Assembly: GCA_021776755.1 (NCBI GenBank)
Contig: JAJFFI010000089.1
Location: forward strand, 1-5,026
Direction: 5' to 3'
Length of the DNA: 5,026 nt
Source of the DNA: Alphaproteobacteria bacterium
GTDB lineage: Bacteria > Pseudomonadota > Alphaproteobacteria > JAJFFI01
Shown in pieces: positions 1-5,026 of this stretch. A program made the translations under genes and the position numbers. The stretch's first letter is position 1, and the number at the start of each line of letters is the position of its first letter. The notes beneath the pieces are model-generated. The model was not told where the DNA came from. It ran no database searches and saw only the letters and a list, made by a program, of their open reading frames with translations.

Positions 1-965
1 TCGAGTTTGCCGATATCGGCGATTTTGTCGACCGGCCCGTGAAAACCTATTCGAGCGGCATGGTGGCACGGCTGGCATTTGCAGTCGCGACCCATGTCGA
101 CGCCGATATCCTGGTCATCGACGAGGCGCTCGGTGTCGGCGACCAGGTCTTCCAGCGAAAATGCTTCGCCAGGCTCCGCAAATTCCGGAACGACGGCGGA
201 ACGGTTCTTTTCGTGTCTCACAACGCGCCCACCGTCATGGAAATCTGCAGCCGCGCTCTACTGCTCGACGACGGTGAACTCCTGATGTCCGGTGATCCGG
301 TCACCGTTGTCGGGCATTACCAGAAGCTTACCAGCGCACCCCGGAGCCAACAGCCCGCAGTGCGCGCGGCTATCCTGGGCGACCCGATCCCGATGTCGGC
401 AGATACAGACATATCGGAGACCGATGCGGACCTCGCCGCGAACGCGCCGATCGTGTTCGAAGACGGTGGCGCCCGGCTGGTGTGTCTTGAAATTCTGGAT
501 GCAGACGGCAAACCTGTCACACGGCTGAGACCTCACGATACCTATACGCTGGCCTATGAAATCGAGGTGACCGAGGCTGCCCGGATGGTCCGGTTCGGCA
601 TGATGGTTCGTACCGTTACCGGGAAGAATCTTGGTGGCCTGACCTCTCACACCAGCGGCGAGGGCGTTCCGCATGTCGCGCAGGGAACGCGGCTGGCGGC
701 GCAGTTCCGGTTCCGCGCCGCCCTCAATCCGGGTGTGTATTTCATCAATGTCAGTACATCGGCCACACTGCCGGAATCGTCAGCCGACCGCGACGCCGGC
801 GCGTCACATTTCCTTCATCGCATTCTGAATGCCCTGGCGTTCCGAGTGGAACAGGACGACCGGCGCCTGACTGTTGAGTCCGTTGATTTTACCGTGCCAG
901 ATGGATCTCCGCCCTGCCGCGTGACCGTCGACGGCGATGACCGGGCGTTCGCTCATGTCTCGTGA
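1..965 (+). CDS. wzt: Polysaccharide ABC exporter ATPase, Wzt type with C-terminal sugar-binding-like domain (5' partial)
   Basis: This is the nucleotide-binding subunit of an ABC exporter that powers transfer of a completed polysaccharide across the inner membrane. The reading frame is open from base 3, so the true start and the Walker A and Q-loop lie upstream of the window; the GTG at 39 is internal. Visible in order are the signature loop YSSGM (48-62; this variant replaces LSGGQ in Wzt/KpsT/TagH-type ATPases), Walker B ILVIDE (108-125), a D-loop GVGD, and the H-loop histidine in FVSHN (219-221). After a poorly conserved linker (about 330-470), a beta-rich domain of about 140 residues begins near ARLVCLEI (471) and includes GVYFINVS. 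This matches the Wzt C-terminal domain, which in characterised systems recognises the exported glycan. The 3' end overlaps the permease gene, consistent with translational coupling. The exact polysaccharide cannot be told from the sequence. Confidence 0.9.
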   Translation, partial: EFADIGDFVDRPVKTYSSGMVARLAFAVATHVDADILVIDEALGVGDQVFQRKCFARLRKFRNDGGTVLFVSHNAPTVMEICSRALLLDDGELLMSGDPVTVVGHYQKLTSAPRSQQPAVRAAILGDPIPMSADTDISETDADLAANAPIVFEDGGARLVCLEILDADGKPVTRLRPHDTYTLAYEIEVTEAARMVRFGMMVRTVTGKNLGGLTSHTSGEGVPHVAQGTRLAAQFRFRAALNPGVYFINVSTSATLPESSADRDAGASHFLHRILNALAFRVEQDDRRLTVESVDFTVPDGSPPCRVTVDGDDRAFAHVS

Positions 966-1806
966 TGGTTCAGCGAATGTGGGCGTTCGCGGCATCGGAG
1001 CGCGAAGCCTTGCCGCCACGCTCGGCCTCATCTGGCACCAGCGGCATCTCGTCTATCTGCTGACCCGGCGGGAGATTGCGCGCCAATTCCGCGGCTCGCT
1101 GATCGGCTGGTTCTGGCTGGTACTGGCGCCCGTCATGCTGCTGTTGATCTACTGGCTGATCTTCGCGACGATCTTCGGCATCGGCGACGAGGCGACCCGG
1201 GGCGGCCGGACAAGTTATCCGCTGCTGATCTTCGCCGGCATCAGCGTCTTCCAGGTGTTCGGCGAATGCCTCCAGCGGGGCCCCGGCCTGATCCGCGAAC
1301 ATCCCAACTATGTGCAGCGGGTCGTCTTTCCGGTGGAACTGCTGGCCGTCGTCGCGGTCTCGAGTGCGCTGTTCAAGGCGGTAATTTCGCTCGTGCTCCT
1401 GGTTCTGATCCTGGCGGTGTCCGGCGACTGGCCAGGCCATACGCTCTGGCTGCTGCCGGTCATTCTCGTGCCATGGGCGCTGCTTATGGTCGGTATGGTC
1501 TGGTTGCTCGCGGCGTTGGGCGCCTTCGTGCGCGACATCGGCAACCTGCTGGCCTCGATCACCATCGTCCTCGTGCTGGGGAGTCCGGTGTTCTACGATA
1601 TCGAGCGAATCCCCGAAGCCTTCCGCGCGCTTTATCTTGCCAATCCCATCGCGGGCTACATCGCCATGGTACGCGACGTGCTGCTCTGGCAGCAGACACC
1701 GTCGCTCTGGCTGTTCGCGGGGCACACGGCGCTCGCGCTGATTGTGCTTGGGACGGGGCATCGGGTGTTCTTCCGCCTGCGCGCGCAGTTTGCCGACGTG
1801 GTCTGA
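937..1806 (+). CDS. wzm: Polysaccharide ABC exporter permease, Wzm type (ABC-2 family)
   Basis: This is the inner-membrane channel subunit that pairs with the upstream ATPase to export a lipid-linked polysaccharide. The 289-residue product has six likely membrane segments at about residues 55-82, 94-111, 132-162, 169-195, 204-221 and 257-276. The N-terminal cytoplasmic stretch TRREIARQFRGSLIGWFW is the typical ABC-2 polysaccharide-exporter motif, in which a basic amphipathic helix precedes the first membrane helix. NPIAGYIAMVRDVLL near residues 236-250 is the typical late-loop motif of the family. Length fits the usual 260-290 residues. Two starts are possible: ATG at 937 (29-base overlap with the ATPase gene) or ATG at 955 (11-base overlap). 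Neither has a clear ribosome binding site, so translation is probably coupled to the ATPase. KpsM-like capsule export is an alternative, but the ATPase's C-terminal extension favours the Wzm/Wzt class. Confidence 0.9.
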   Translation: MTGRSLMSRDGSANVGVRGIGARSLAATLGLIWHQRHLVYLLTRREIARQFRGSLIGWFWLVLAPVMLLLIYWLIFATIFGIGDEATRGGRTSYPLLIFAGISVFQVFGECLQRGPGLIREHPNYVQRVVFPVELLAVVAVSSALFKAVISLVLLVLILAVSGDWPGHTLWLLPVILVPWALLMVGMVWLLAALGAFVRDIGNLLASITIVLVLGSPVFYDIERIPEAFRALYLANPIAGYIAMVRDVLLWQQTPSLWLFAGHTALALIVLGTGHRVFFRLRAQFADVV

Positions 1807-1817
1807 ACCGATCCCGC

Positions 1818-1847
1818 TTGATCCGCCGCGCGCGGCGCACGTATGTT
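1818..1847 (+). promoter_or_regulatory. Weak candidate promoter for the monooxygenase-regulator unit
   Basis: TTGATC (1818-1823) and TATGTT (1842-1847), separated by 18 bases, each match 4 of 6 positions of the sigma-70 consensus. They sit in the only non-coding gap before the monooxygenase and lie 30 bases upstream of its start codon. The GC palindrome at 1824-1837 occupies the spacer. No convincing GntR-type operator of the form TnGTnnACnA was seen. Matches this weak can occur by chance. Confidence 0.25.
1824..1837. repeat. 14-bp perfect GC palindrome in the intergenic gap
   Basis: CGCCGCGCGCGGCG is fully self-complementary. It lies 17 bases after the permease stop and 40 bases before the monooxygenase start. 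As RNA it could fold into a 5-bp stem with a CGCG loop, followed only by a short T-containing stretch (GTATGTTTCG), so it is a poor intrinsic terminator. It could also be a protein binding site because it falls between weak -35-like and -10-like hexamers. Both roles are inference, and in GC-rich DNA such a palindrome may be chance. Confidence 0.35.
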
Positions 1848-1863
1848 TCGCCCGGCACACAAT

Positions 1864-1870
1864 GAAGAGG
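1864..1870 (+). promoter_or_regulatory. Ribosome binding site that fixes the TTG start of the monooxygenase
   Basis: GAAGAGG lies 7 bases before the TTG at 1878, which is good Shine-Dalgarno complementarity and spacing. An in-frame TGA at 1863-1865 rules out any earlier start. The next in-frame ATG (codon 54) would remove the FAD-binding GGGIGG motif. The rare TTG is therefore effectively forced as the start. Confidence 0.8.
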
Positions 1871-1877
1871 CGGGCAG

Positions 1878-3074
1878 TTGGCGGACAAACCGATCATCAT
1901 TGCCGGCGGCGGGATCGGCGGCTTTGCGGCGGCACTCGCGCTGAGCCGGAAGGGGCGCGCCTCGCACATCCTCGAGCAGGCCTCCGAGTTTGGCGAGGTC
2001 GGCGCGGGCATCCAGCTCGGGCCGAATGTCTTCAGGATGTTCGGGGTGCTGGGCCTGACCGATGCGATCAACCGTTTCGCGGTGTTTCCCGAAAACCTCG
2101 TGATGCGCGACGCGATCAACGGCGACGAGGTCGTCCGGATGGCGGTCGGTTCGGAGACATACCGCACCCGGTTCAAGAACCCCTATGCGGTGATCTTCCG
2201 GCCCGACCTGCACAACGCCTTCATCGAGGCCTGCGAGGCCGAGCCGCTGGTCGAGCTCAGCGTCAACCAGAAGATGACCTCGTTTGAGGACACGGGCGAC
2301 GGCGTCACCGTGCACACCGAGGCCGGCGATAGCTTCGAGGGCGCGGCCCTCATCGGCGCCGACGGGCTCTGGTCGGCGGTGCGTGAGACACTGGTCGGCG
2401 ACGGCAAGCCCCGGGTCTCGGGCCATATCGCCTATCGCGCCGTCCTGCCGACGGAGGATTTCCCGGAACACATCCGCCAGGACAACGTGGTGCTGTGGGC
2501 CGGTCCGAAGACGCATCTGGTGCACTACCCGCTGCGGGGCGGCGACAAGTACAACATCGTCGCGGTGTTTCATTCCGACCAGTACGAGGAGGGGTGGGAC
2601 ACCTTCGGCGATCCCGAGGAGCTCAACCGCAAGTTTTCCGGCGAGCACGAGGACGTTCACGCGATGCTCGGCAAGATCGAGAGCTGGCGCATGTGGGTGC
2701 TGTGCGACCGCGATCCGATCCGCGACTGGAGCCGGGGGCGGGTCACGCTGCTCGGCGATGCCGCTCATCCGATGCTGCAGTATCTCGCCCAGGGTGCCTG
2801 CATGGCGACAGAGGACGCCGTCTGTCTCGCCGACCGCATCGACGCAAACGGAAGCGATTTCGAGACCGCGTTCCGGGAGTACCAGTCGCGCCGCTATCTC
2901 CGCACGGCGCGGGTGCAGCTGACCGCCCGCATGTACGGCGACATCTATCACGCGGCCAACGCCACTGCCGACCTCCGCAACCTGATGCTGGGCAAAATTG
3001 ACCGGAGCAAACCCGGCGAGGGCATGGCCTGGCTCTACGAGGGGCTGGACGACACCGGCGCCCAGGTACTTTGA
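1878..3074 (+). CDS. FAD-dependent aromatic hydroxylase, probable 3-hydroxybenzoate 6-monooxygenase
   Basis: This is a cytoplasmic class A flavoprotein monooxygenase of 398 residues, the usual length. It probably uses NAD(P)H and O2 to convert 3-hydroxybenzoate to gentisate. Visible motifs are the Rossmann FAD-binding IIIAGGGIGG (residues 6-15) with ribose-binding E33, SEFGEVGAGIQLGPN (36-50), the DG motif GADGLWSAVR (160-169), and the GD motif RVTLLGDAAHP (288-298) followed by MLQYLAQGA. The segments HYPLRGG, VAVFHS and HPMLQYLAQGA closely resemble the Rhodococcus 3-hydroxybenzoate 6-hydroxylase as I remember it. H213, Y217 and Q301 fall where that enzyme has its substrate-site residues. Salicylate or 6-hydroxynicotinate hydroxylase is a less likely alternative. 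The TTG start is forced (see the ribosome binding site entry). The stop overlaps the start of the GntR-type regulator as TTGA, implying one operon. No gentisate dioxygenase is seen here. Confidence 0.85.
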   Translation: MADKPIIIAGGGIGGFAAALALSRKGRASHILEQASEFGEVGAGIQLGPNVFRMFGVLGLTDAINRFAVFPENLVMRDAINGDEVVRMAVGSETYRTRFKNPYAVIFRPDLHNAFIEACEAEPLVELSVNQKMTSFEDTGDGVTVHTEAGDSFEGAALIGADGLWSAVRETLVGDGKPRVSGHIAYRAVLPTEDFPEHIRQDNVVLWAGPKTHLVHYPLRGGDKYNIVAVFHSDQYEEGWDTFGDPEELNRKFSGEHEDVHAMLGKIESWRMWVLCDRDPIRDWSRGRVTLLGDAAHPMLQYLAQGACMATEDAVCLADRIDANGSDFETAFREYQSRRYLRTARVQLTARMYGDIYHAANATADLRNLMLGKIDRSKPGEGMAWLYEGLDDTGAQVL

Positions 3075-3727
3075 GCGGGCCCGTGACTGCGGGAGAACCG
3101 ACCCGCACCGGCGAAGCCTACCGCAGGCTTGAGGAGATGATCGTCACCCTCGAACTTGCGCCGGGCAGCGTTGTGTCCGAAGCGATTCTCGGCCGCCAGC
3201 TCGGCATCGGCACGACCCCGGTGCGCGAGGCCCTGCAGCGGCTCGCCCGTGAATTCCTGGTGCAGATCCTGCCCCGGCGCGGCGTCGTCGTGACCCCGAT
3301 CGATGTGACCCTGCAGCTTCAGGTCCTCGAAGTCCGCCGCGAGATTGACCGGCTCATTGCACGCCGCGCGGCGGAGCGGGCCAGGGAGTCCGAGCGCCGG
3401 GAGATGACGGCGCTTGCCGGCGAAATCGAGGCCGTGACGCAATCGGGCGATCTCCGCGCCTTCATGCGGATCGACCGGCGTTTCAACGACCTGGTGATGG
3501 CGGCGGCACGCAACGATGCGGCAGCGAACAGCGTCGCCCCGCTGCATGCGGTCTCGCGCCGCTTCTGGTTCTATCACCGGAATGAAACAGGCGACGTCGG
3601 CCTTTCGGCGGAAAAGCACCTCGCGATCATGCAAGAGATTGCCACGGGTGATGGCGACGGGGCCGCCGCGGCGTCCGACGCGCTGCTGGATTATCTCACC
3701 GAATTTGCCCGCGCAACGATCGACTGA
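3071..3727 (+). CDS. GntR-family transcriptional regulator, FCD (FadR-like) type
   Basis: This is a 218-residue DNA-binding regulator, probably controlling the overlapping monooxygenase gene and itself. The N-terminal winged helix-turn-helix spans about residues 14-76, with the family pattern LAPGSVVSEAILGRQLGIG and TTPVREALQRLARE, then the wing LPRRGVVVTP. The C-terminal all-helical ligand domain (about 82-215) contains IDRRFNDLVMAAARND and EKHLAIMQEIATGD, typical of FCD domains. The usual metal ligands are D-x3-H, H and a late H. Here D135 and H183 remain, but the D-x3-H histidine is N139 and the late histidine position is leucine or tyrosine (L205 or Y208). Metal binding is therefore doubtful. 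The TTG at 3071 overlaps the preceding TGA; GTG at 3083 is an alternative start, and neither has a strong ribosome binding site. The effector is unknown; 3-hydroxybenzoate or a related acid is a guess from context. Confidence 0.88.
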   Translation: MSGPVTAGEPTRTGEAYRRLEEMIVTLELAPGSVVSEAILGRQLGIGTTPVREALQRLAREFLVQILPRRGVVVTPIDVTLQLQVLEVRREIDRLIARRAAERARESERREMTALAGEIEAVTQSGDLRAFMRIDRRFNDLVMAAARNDAAANSVAPLHAVSRRFWFYHRNETGDVGLSAEKHLAIMQEIATGDGDGAAAASDALLDYLTEFARATID

Positions 3728-3740
3728 CCGGCGTCAGTCG
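3721..3740. terminator. Stem-loop spanning both stop codons of convergent genes, possible bidirectional terminator
   Basis: CGACTGAC (3721-3728) and GTCAGTCG (3733-3740) form a perfect 8-bp stem with a CGGC loop. The regulator's TGA (3725-3727) is in the left arm and the reverse-strand gene's TGA (3736-3734) is in the right arm. The hairpin reads the same way for transcripts from either strand. No good T-tract follows on either side (TTGTCC on +, ATCGTTGC on -), so classic intrinsic termination is uncertain. Part of the symmetry comes from the two facing TGA codons. Confidence 0.5.
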
Positions 3741-4399
3741 TTGTCCGACAGCCCCGCCCCTGCTCCGCTCAACCGCGACTGCTCGCTTTCCGGCACATAG
3801 GTTCGTGCGGCCAGCGCCTTCAGCGCGTTCCAGTCCTCGTCGGCAACCGACAGCGCACCGGTGCCGGGCGGGCGGCCCTGGGGGACATCAATGGGCGAGA
3901 AATCGAAATCGACCGTGACCGTCTCTGCAAGGCGGGCCATCAGAAGCGCGCTGCCGATCCGCCCGGTGTCGGGACCGGCGTTGCAGAGTACGAGGGTTTC
4001 GTCCGCCCAGGTCACCGAGATCACGCGTCCCGTCGCCTCCGCCGCTCGGCCGATGATGCCGGCGAGCAACACGGGGCAGGCCGTGGCGCCGAGTGAAATC
4101 CGCGCGCCCGTTTCAGCGCCATCCAGGTGGTCGCTGACCGCAGCGCCCGCCGCGATCGGGCAGAGCGTTCCGCCGGGCGCGGTCCAGGTCTCGCCGGAAA
4201 TGTCGGGGGCGATCTCGGCGAAGGCCGCGCCGCTGTGCGTCTCCAGATGATGGCGCATCATTGGTACCGAGGCGATGCAGCGAAGCTCGAGCCAGCGCAC
4301 CGCCTTGCCGGCTTCCTCGGCGAGACCCCAGGCCATCCCCGATCCGCGCGCCGCGCGGCGGACCAGCGAGTCCAGTTCGTTGGCGGAACACGAGATCAC
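3734..4399 (-). CDS. DUF3726-like conserved protein of unknown function
   Basis: This is a 221-residue, probably cytoplasmic protein with no signal peptide and no clear membrane segment. The N-terminus ISCSANELDSLVRRAARG continues into WGLAEEAGKAVRWL (residues 24-37). Later come GGTLCPIAAGAAVSDHL (77-92), a small-residue-rich stretch ACPVLLAGIIGRAA (107-120), and the C-terminus AARTYVPESEQSRLSGAGAGLSDND. I recognise this pattern as the DUF3726 family from memory, with no known function. GTG at 4399 is chosen because the conserved N-terminus begins there and the upstream gene's TGA ends one base earlier (TGA-C-GTG), suggesting coupled reinitiation; no ribosome binding site is visible. The same frame stays open on the reverse strand to 4987, but that upstream part is Arg/Ser-rich nonsense over another gene. 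The gene converges on the GntR-type regulator with a 6-bp gap. I cannot assign a reaction. Confidence 0.85.
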   Translation of the reverse strand: MISCSANELDSLVRRAARGSGMAWGLAEEAGKAVRWLELRCIASVPMMRHHLETHSGAAFAEIAPDISGETWTAPGGTLCPIAAGAAVSDHLDGAETGARISLGATACPVLLAGIIGRAAEATGRVISVTWADETLVLCNAGPDTGRIGSALLMARLAETVTVDFDFSPIDVPQGRPPGTGALSVADEDWNALKALAARTYVPESEQSRLSGAGAGLSDND

Positions 4400-4400
4400 G

Positions 4401-5026
4401 TCAGGCGCCGGGAAGCGGCGGGAAGGCCCAGTCGTCGACCTCGGCGACGGTCGCCATTTCGTCGATTTCATCCGGGAAGGGCGCATCTTGGTACATCGTG
4501 ATGCGGACCCAGCGGTCCGAGCGCGGATCGAATTTTGTGGCGCCGAAGAACGAGAGCTTGCAGCGCAGCATGTCGATCGGAAGCATGCCGGCGCCGACCA
4601 GATTGTCGCGGATCTCGGCGTAGGGGTACCGCGCCGTGATCTGGACGCGGCGGACCGTGTGCCGGTGCTCGGGGTGTTGCAGCAGGAACGCCGCAAGCGG
4701 TTCCGCCGGATCGAAACCGCCGAGGGCCCGGTGAAGCGCATGGGCCGCGCGCCCGACATCCAGCGGCTCTTCCAGATCGGCGCCCGGCTCGTCGTGGCGT
4801 TCGCCGAGGCGCGGCTCCAGTTTCGCTTCCGAAACGTACCAGAACCGTGCGCAGCCATCCCTGGCCGCATAGTCCTCGCCGAGCGCCCAGCCGTAGCGAT
4901 CCTCGATCTGCGCACGCGCGGCACCGGCCGTGACCGATCCGTCGATCCGGAAGGCCGCCTGTTCGTCGACCTGCAGGTCGGCGCCAAGCTCGTCGACCAG
5001 ATCTCCGTGCGGCTCGATCAGGAGGG
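4401..5026 (-). CDS. Conserved-looking hypothetical protein, 5' partial, co-transcribed with the DUF3726 gene
   Basis: On the reverse strand a frame is open from the window edge (first full codon at 5024) to TGA at 4403-4401, giving 207 visible residues. No ATG, GTG or TTG occurs in this frame between the edge and the ATG at 4586, so the true start is most likely outside the window and the M at 4586 (visible residue 147) is internal. The composition is that of a real soluble protein: YGWALGEDYAARDGCARFWY (residues 44-63), then VSEAKLEPRLGERHDEPG, a His-rich HPEHRH (117-122), PYAEIRDNLVGAGMLPIDML (134-153), FFGATKFDP, and an acidic tail DEIDEMATVAEVDD ending FPPLPGA. Third codon positions are strongly G/C. 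I do not recognise the family and see no catalytic signature, signal peptide or membrane helix. It abuts the DUF3726 gene with one base between, so the two probably act together. Confidence 0.8.
   Translation of the reverse strand, partial: LLIEPHGDLVDELGADLQVDEQAAFRIDGSVTAGAARAQIEDRYGWALGEDYAARDGCARFWYVSEAKLEPRLGERHDEPGADLEEPLDVGRAAHALHRALGGFDPAEPLAAFLLQHPEHRHTVRRVQITARYPYAEIRDNLVGAGMLPIDMLRCKLSFFGATKFDPRSDRWVRITMYQDAPFPDEIDEMATVAEVDDWAFPPLPGA

Noticed and set aside
970..1860. A 296-codon open frame on the reverse strand opposite the permease
   Set aside because: The product is extremely rich in Gln, Arg, Asp and His, as expected from reading hydrophobic membrane codons backwards. The forward frame encodes a clear ABC-2 permease.
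1807..1877. A strong intrinsic terminator after the exporter operon
   Set aside because: The palindrome at 1824-1837 can form only about 5 bp with a loop and is not followed by a T-run, so I list it as a palindrome rather than a terminator.
1862..2287. ATG at 1862 as the start of a forward gene overlapping the monooxygenase
   Set aside because: It is out of frame with the flavoprotein, and the frame yields Arg/Gly-rich sequence typical of a shifted reading. The GAAGAGG beside it serves the TTG at 1878 better.
1656..2951. A 431-codon open frame on the reverse strand opposite the monooxygenase
   Set aside because: It overlaps the end of the permease gene and most of a clear flavoprotein gene on the other strand. 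Its product has no recognisable motif and is explained by high-GC antisense openness.
3861..4623. Several forward-strand open frames across the reverse-strand genes
   Set aside because: Their products are low-complexity and Arg/Ser/Ala-rich with no family resemblance, while the reverse strand carries a protein with patterned conserved segments.
4400..4987. A long N-terminal extension of the DUF3726-like gene on the reverse strand
   Set aside because: The extension is Arg/Ser/Pro-rich and lies over a different reverse-strand frame with better composition whose stop falls at 4403-4401. The recognisable DUF3726 pattern starts only at the GTG at 4399.

Overview
The window looks like a chromosomal fragment from a high-GC proteobacterium, most likely an alphaproteobacterium. 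This rests on strong G/C preference at third codon positions, tight or overlapping genes, three non-ATG starts, and family resemblance; no taxonomic marker is present, so the placement is inference. I read six protein-coding genes, two of them cut by the window edges. I saw no rRNA, tRNA, CRISPR array or transposase.

Left part (1-1806, + strand): a polysaccharide export ABC transporter. The 3' part of a Wzt-type ATPase with a C-terminal carbohydrate-recognition-like domain overlaps the start of a complete Wzm-type six-helix permease. Together they would export a finished polysaccharide (O-antigen-like or capsular) across the inner membrane.

Middle part (1878-3727, + strand): after a 71-bp gap holding a 14-bp perfect GC palindrome and a weak promoter-like pair, a two-gene unit encodes an FAD aromatic hydroxylase, best read as 3-hydroxybenzoate 6-monooxygenase (3-hydroxybenzoate to gentisate), and a GntR/FCD-type regulator. 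They overlap as TTGA, so the regulator is probably co-transcribed with the enzyme. The regulator seems to lack two of the usual metal ligands of the FCD domain. No ring-cleavage gene is visible.

Right part (3734-5026, - strand): a convergent two-gene unit of unknown function. An unrecognised gene runs in from beyond the right edge; one base after its stop comes a 221-residue DUF3726-like protein. The two convergent units are only 6 bp apart, and a perfect 8-bp stem-loop spans both stop codons, so it probably serves as a shared terminator.

The most worthwhile leads are the uncharacterised DUF3726 pair, the divergent regulator ligand site, the ATPase-before-permease order of the exporter, and the double-stop hairpin. 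I did not find a clearly new defence, mobile or RNA system.
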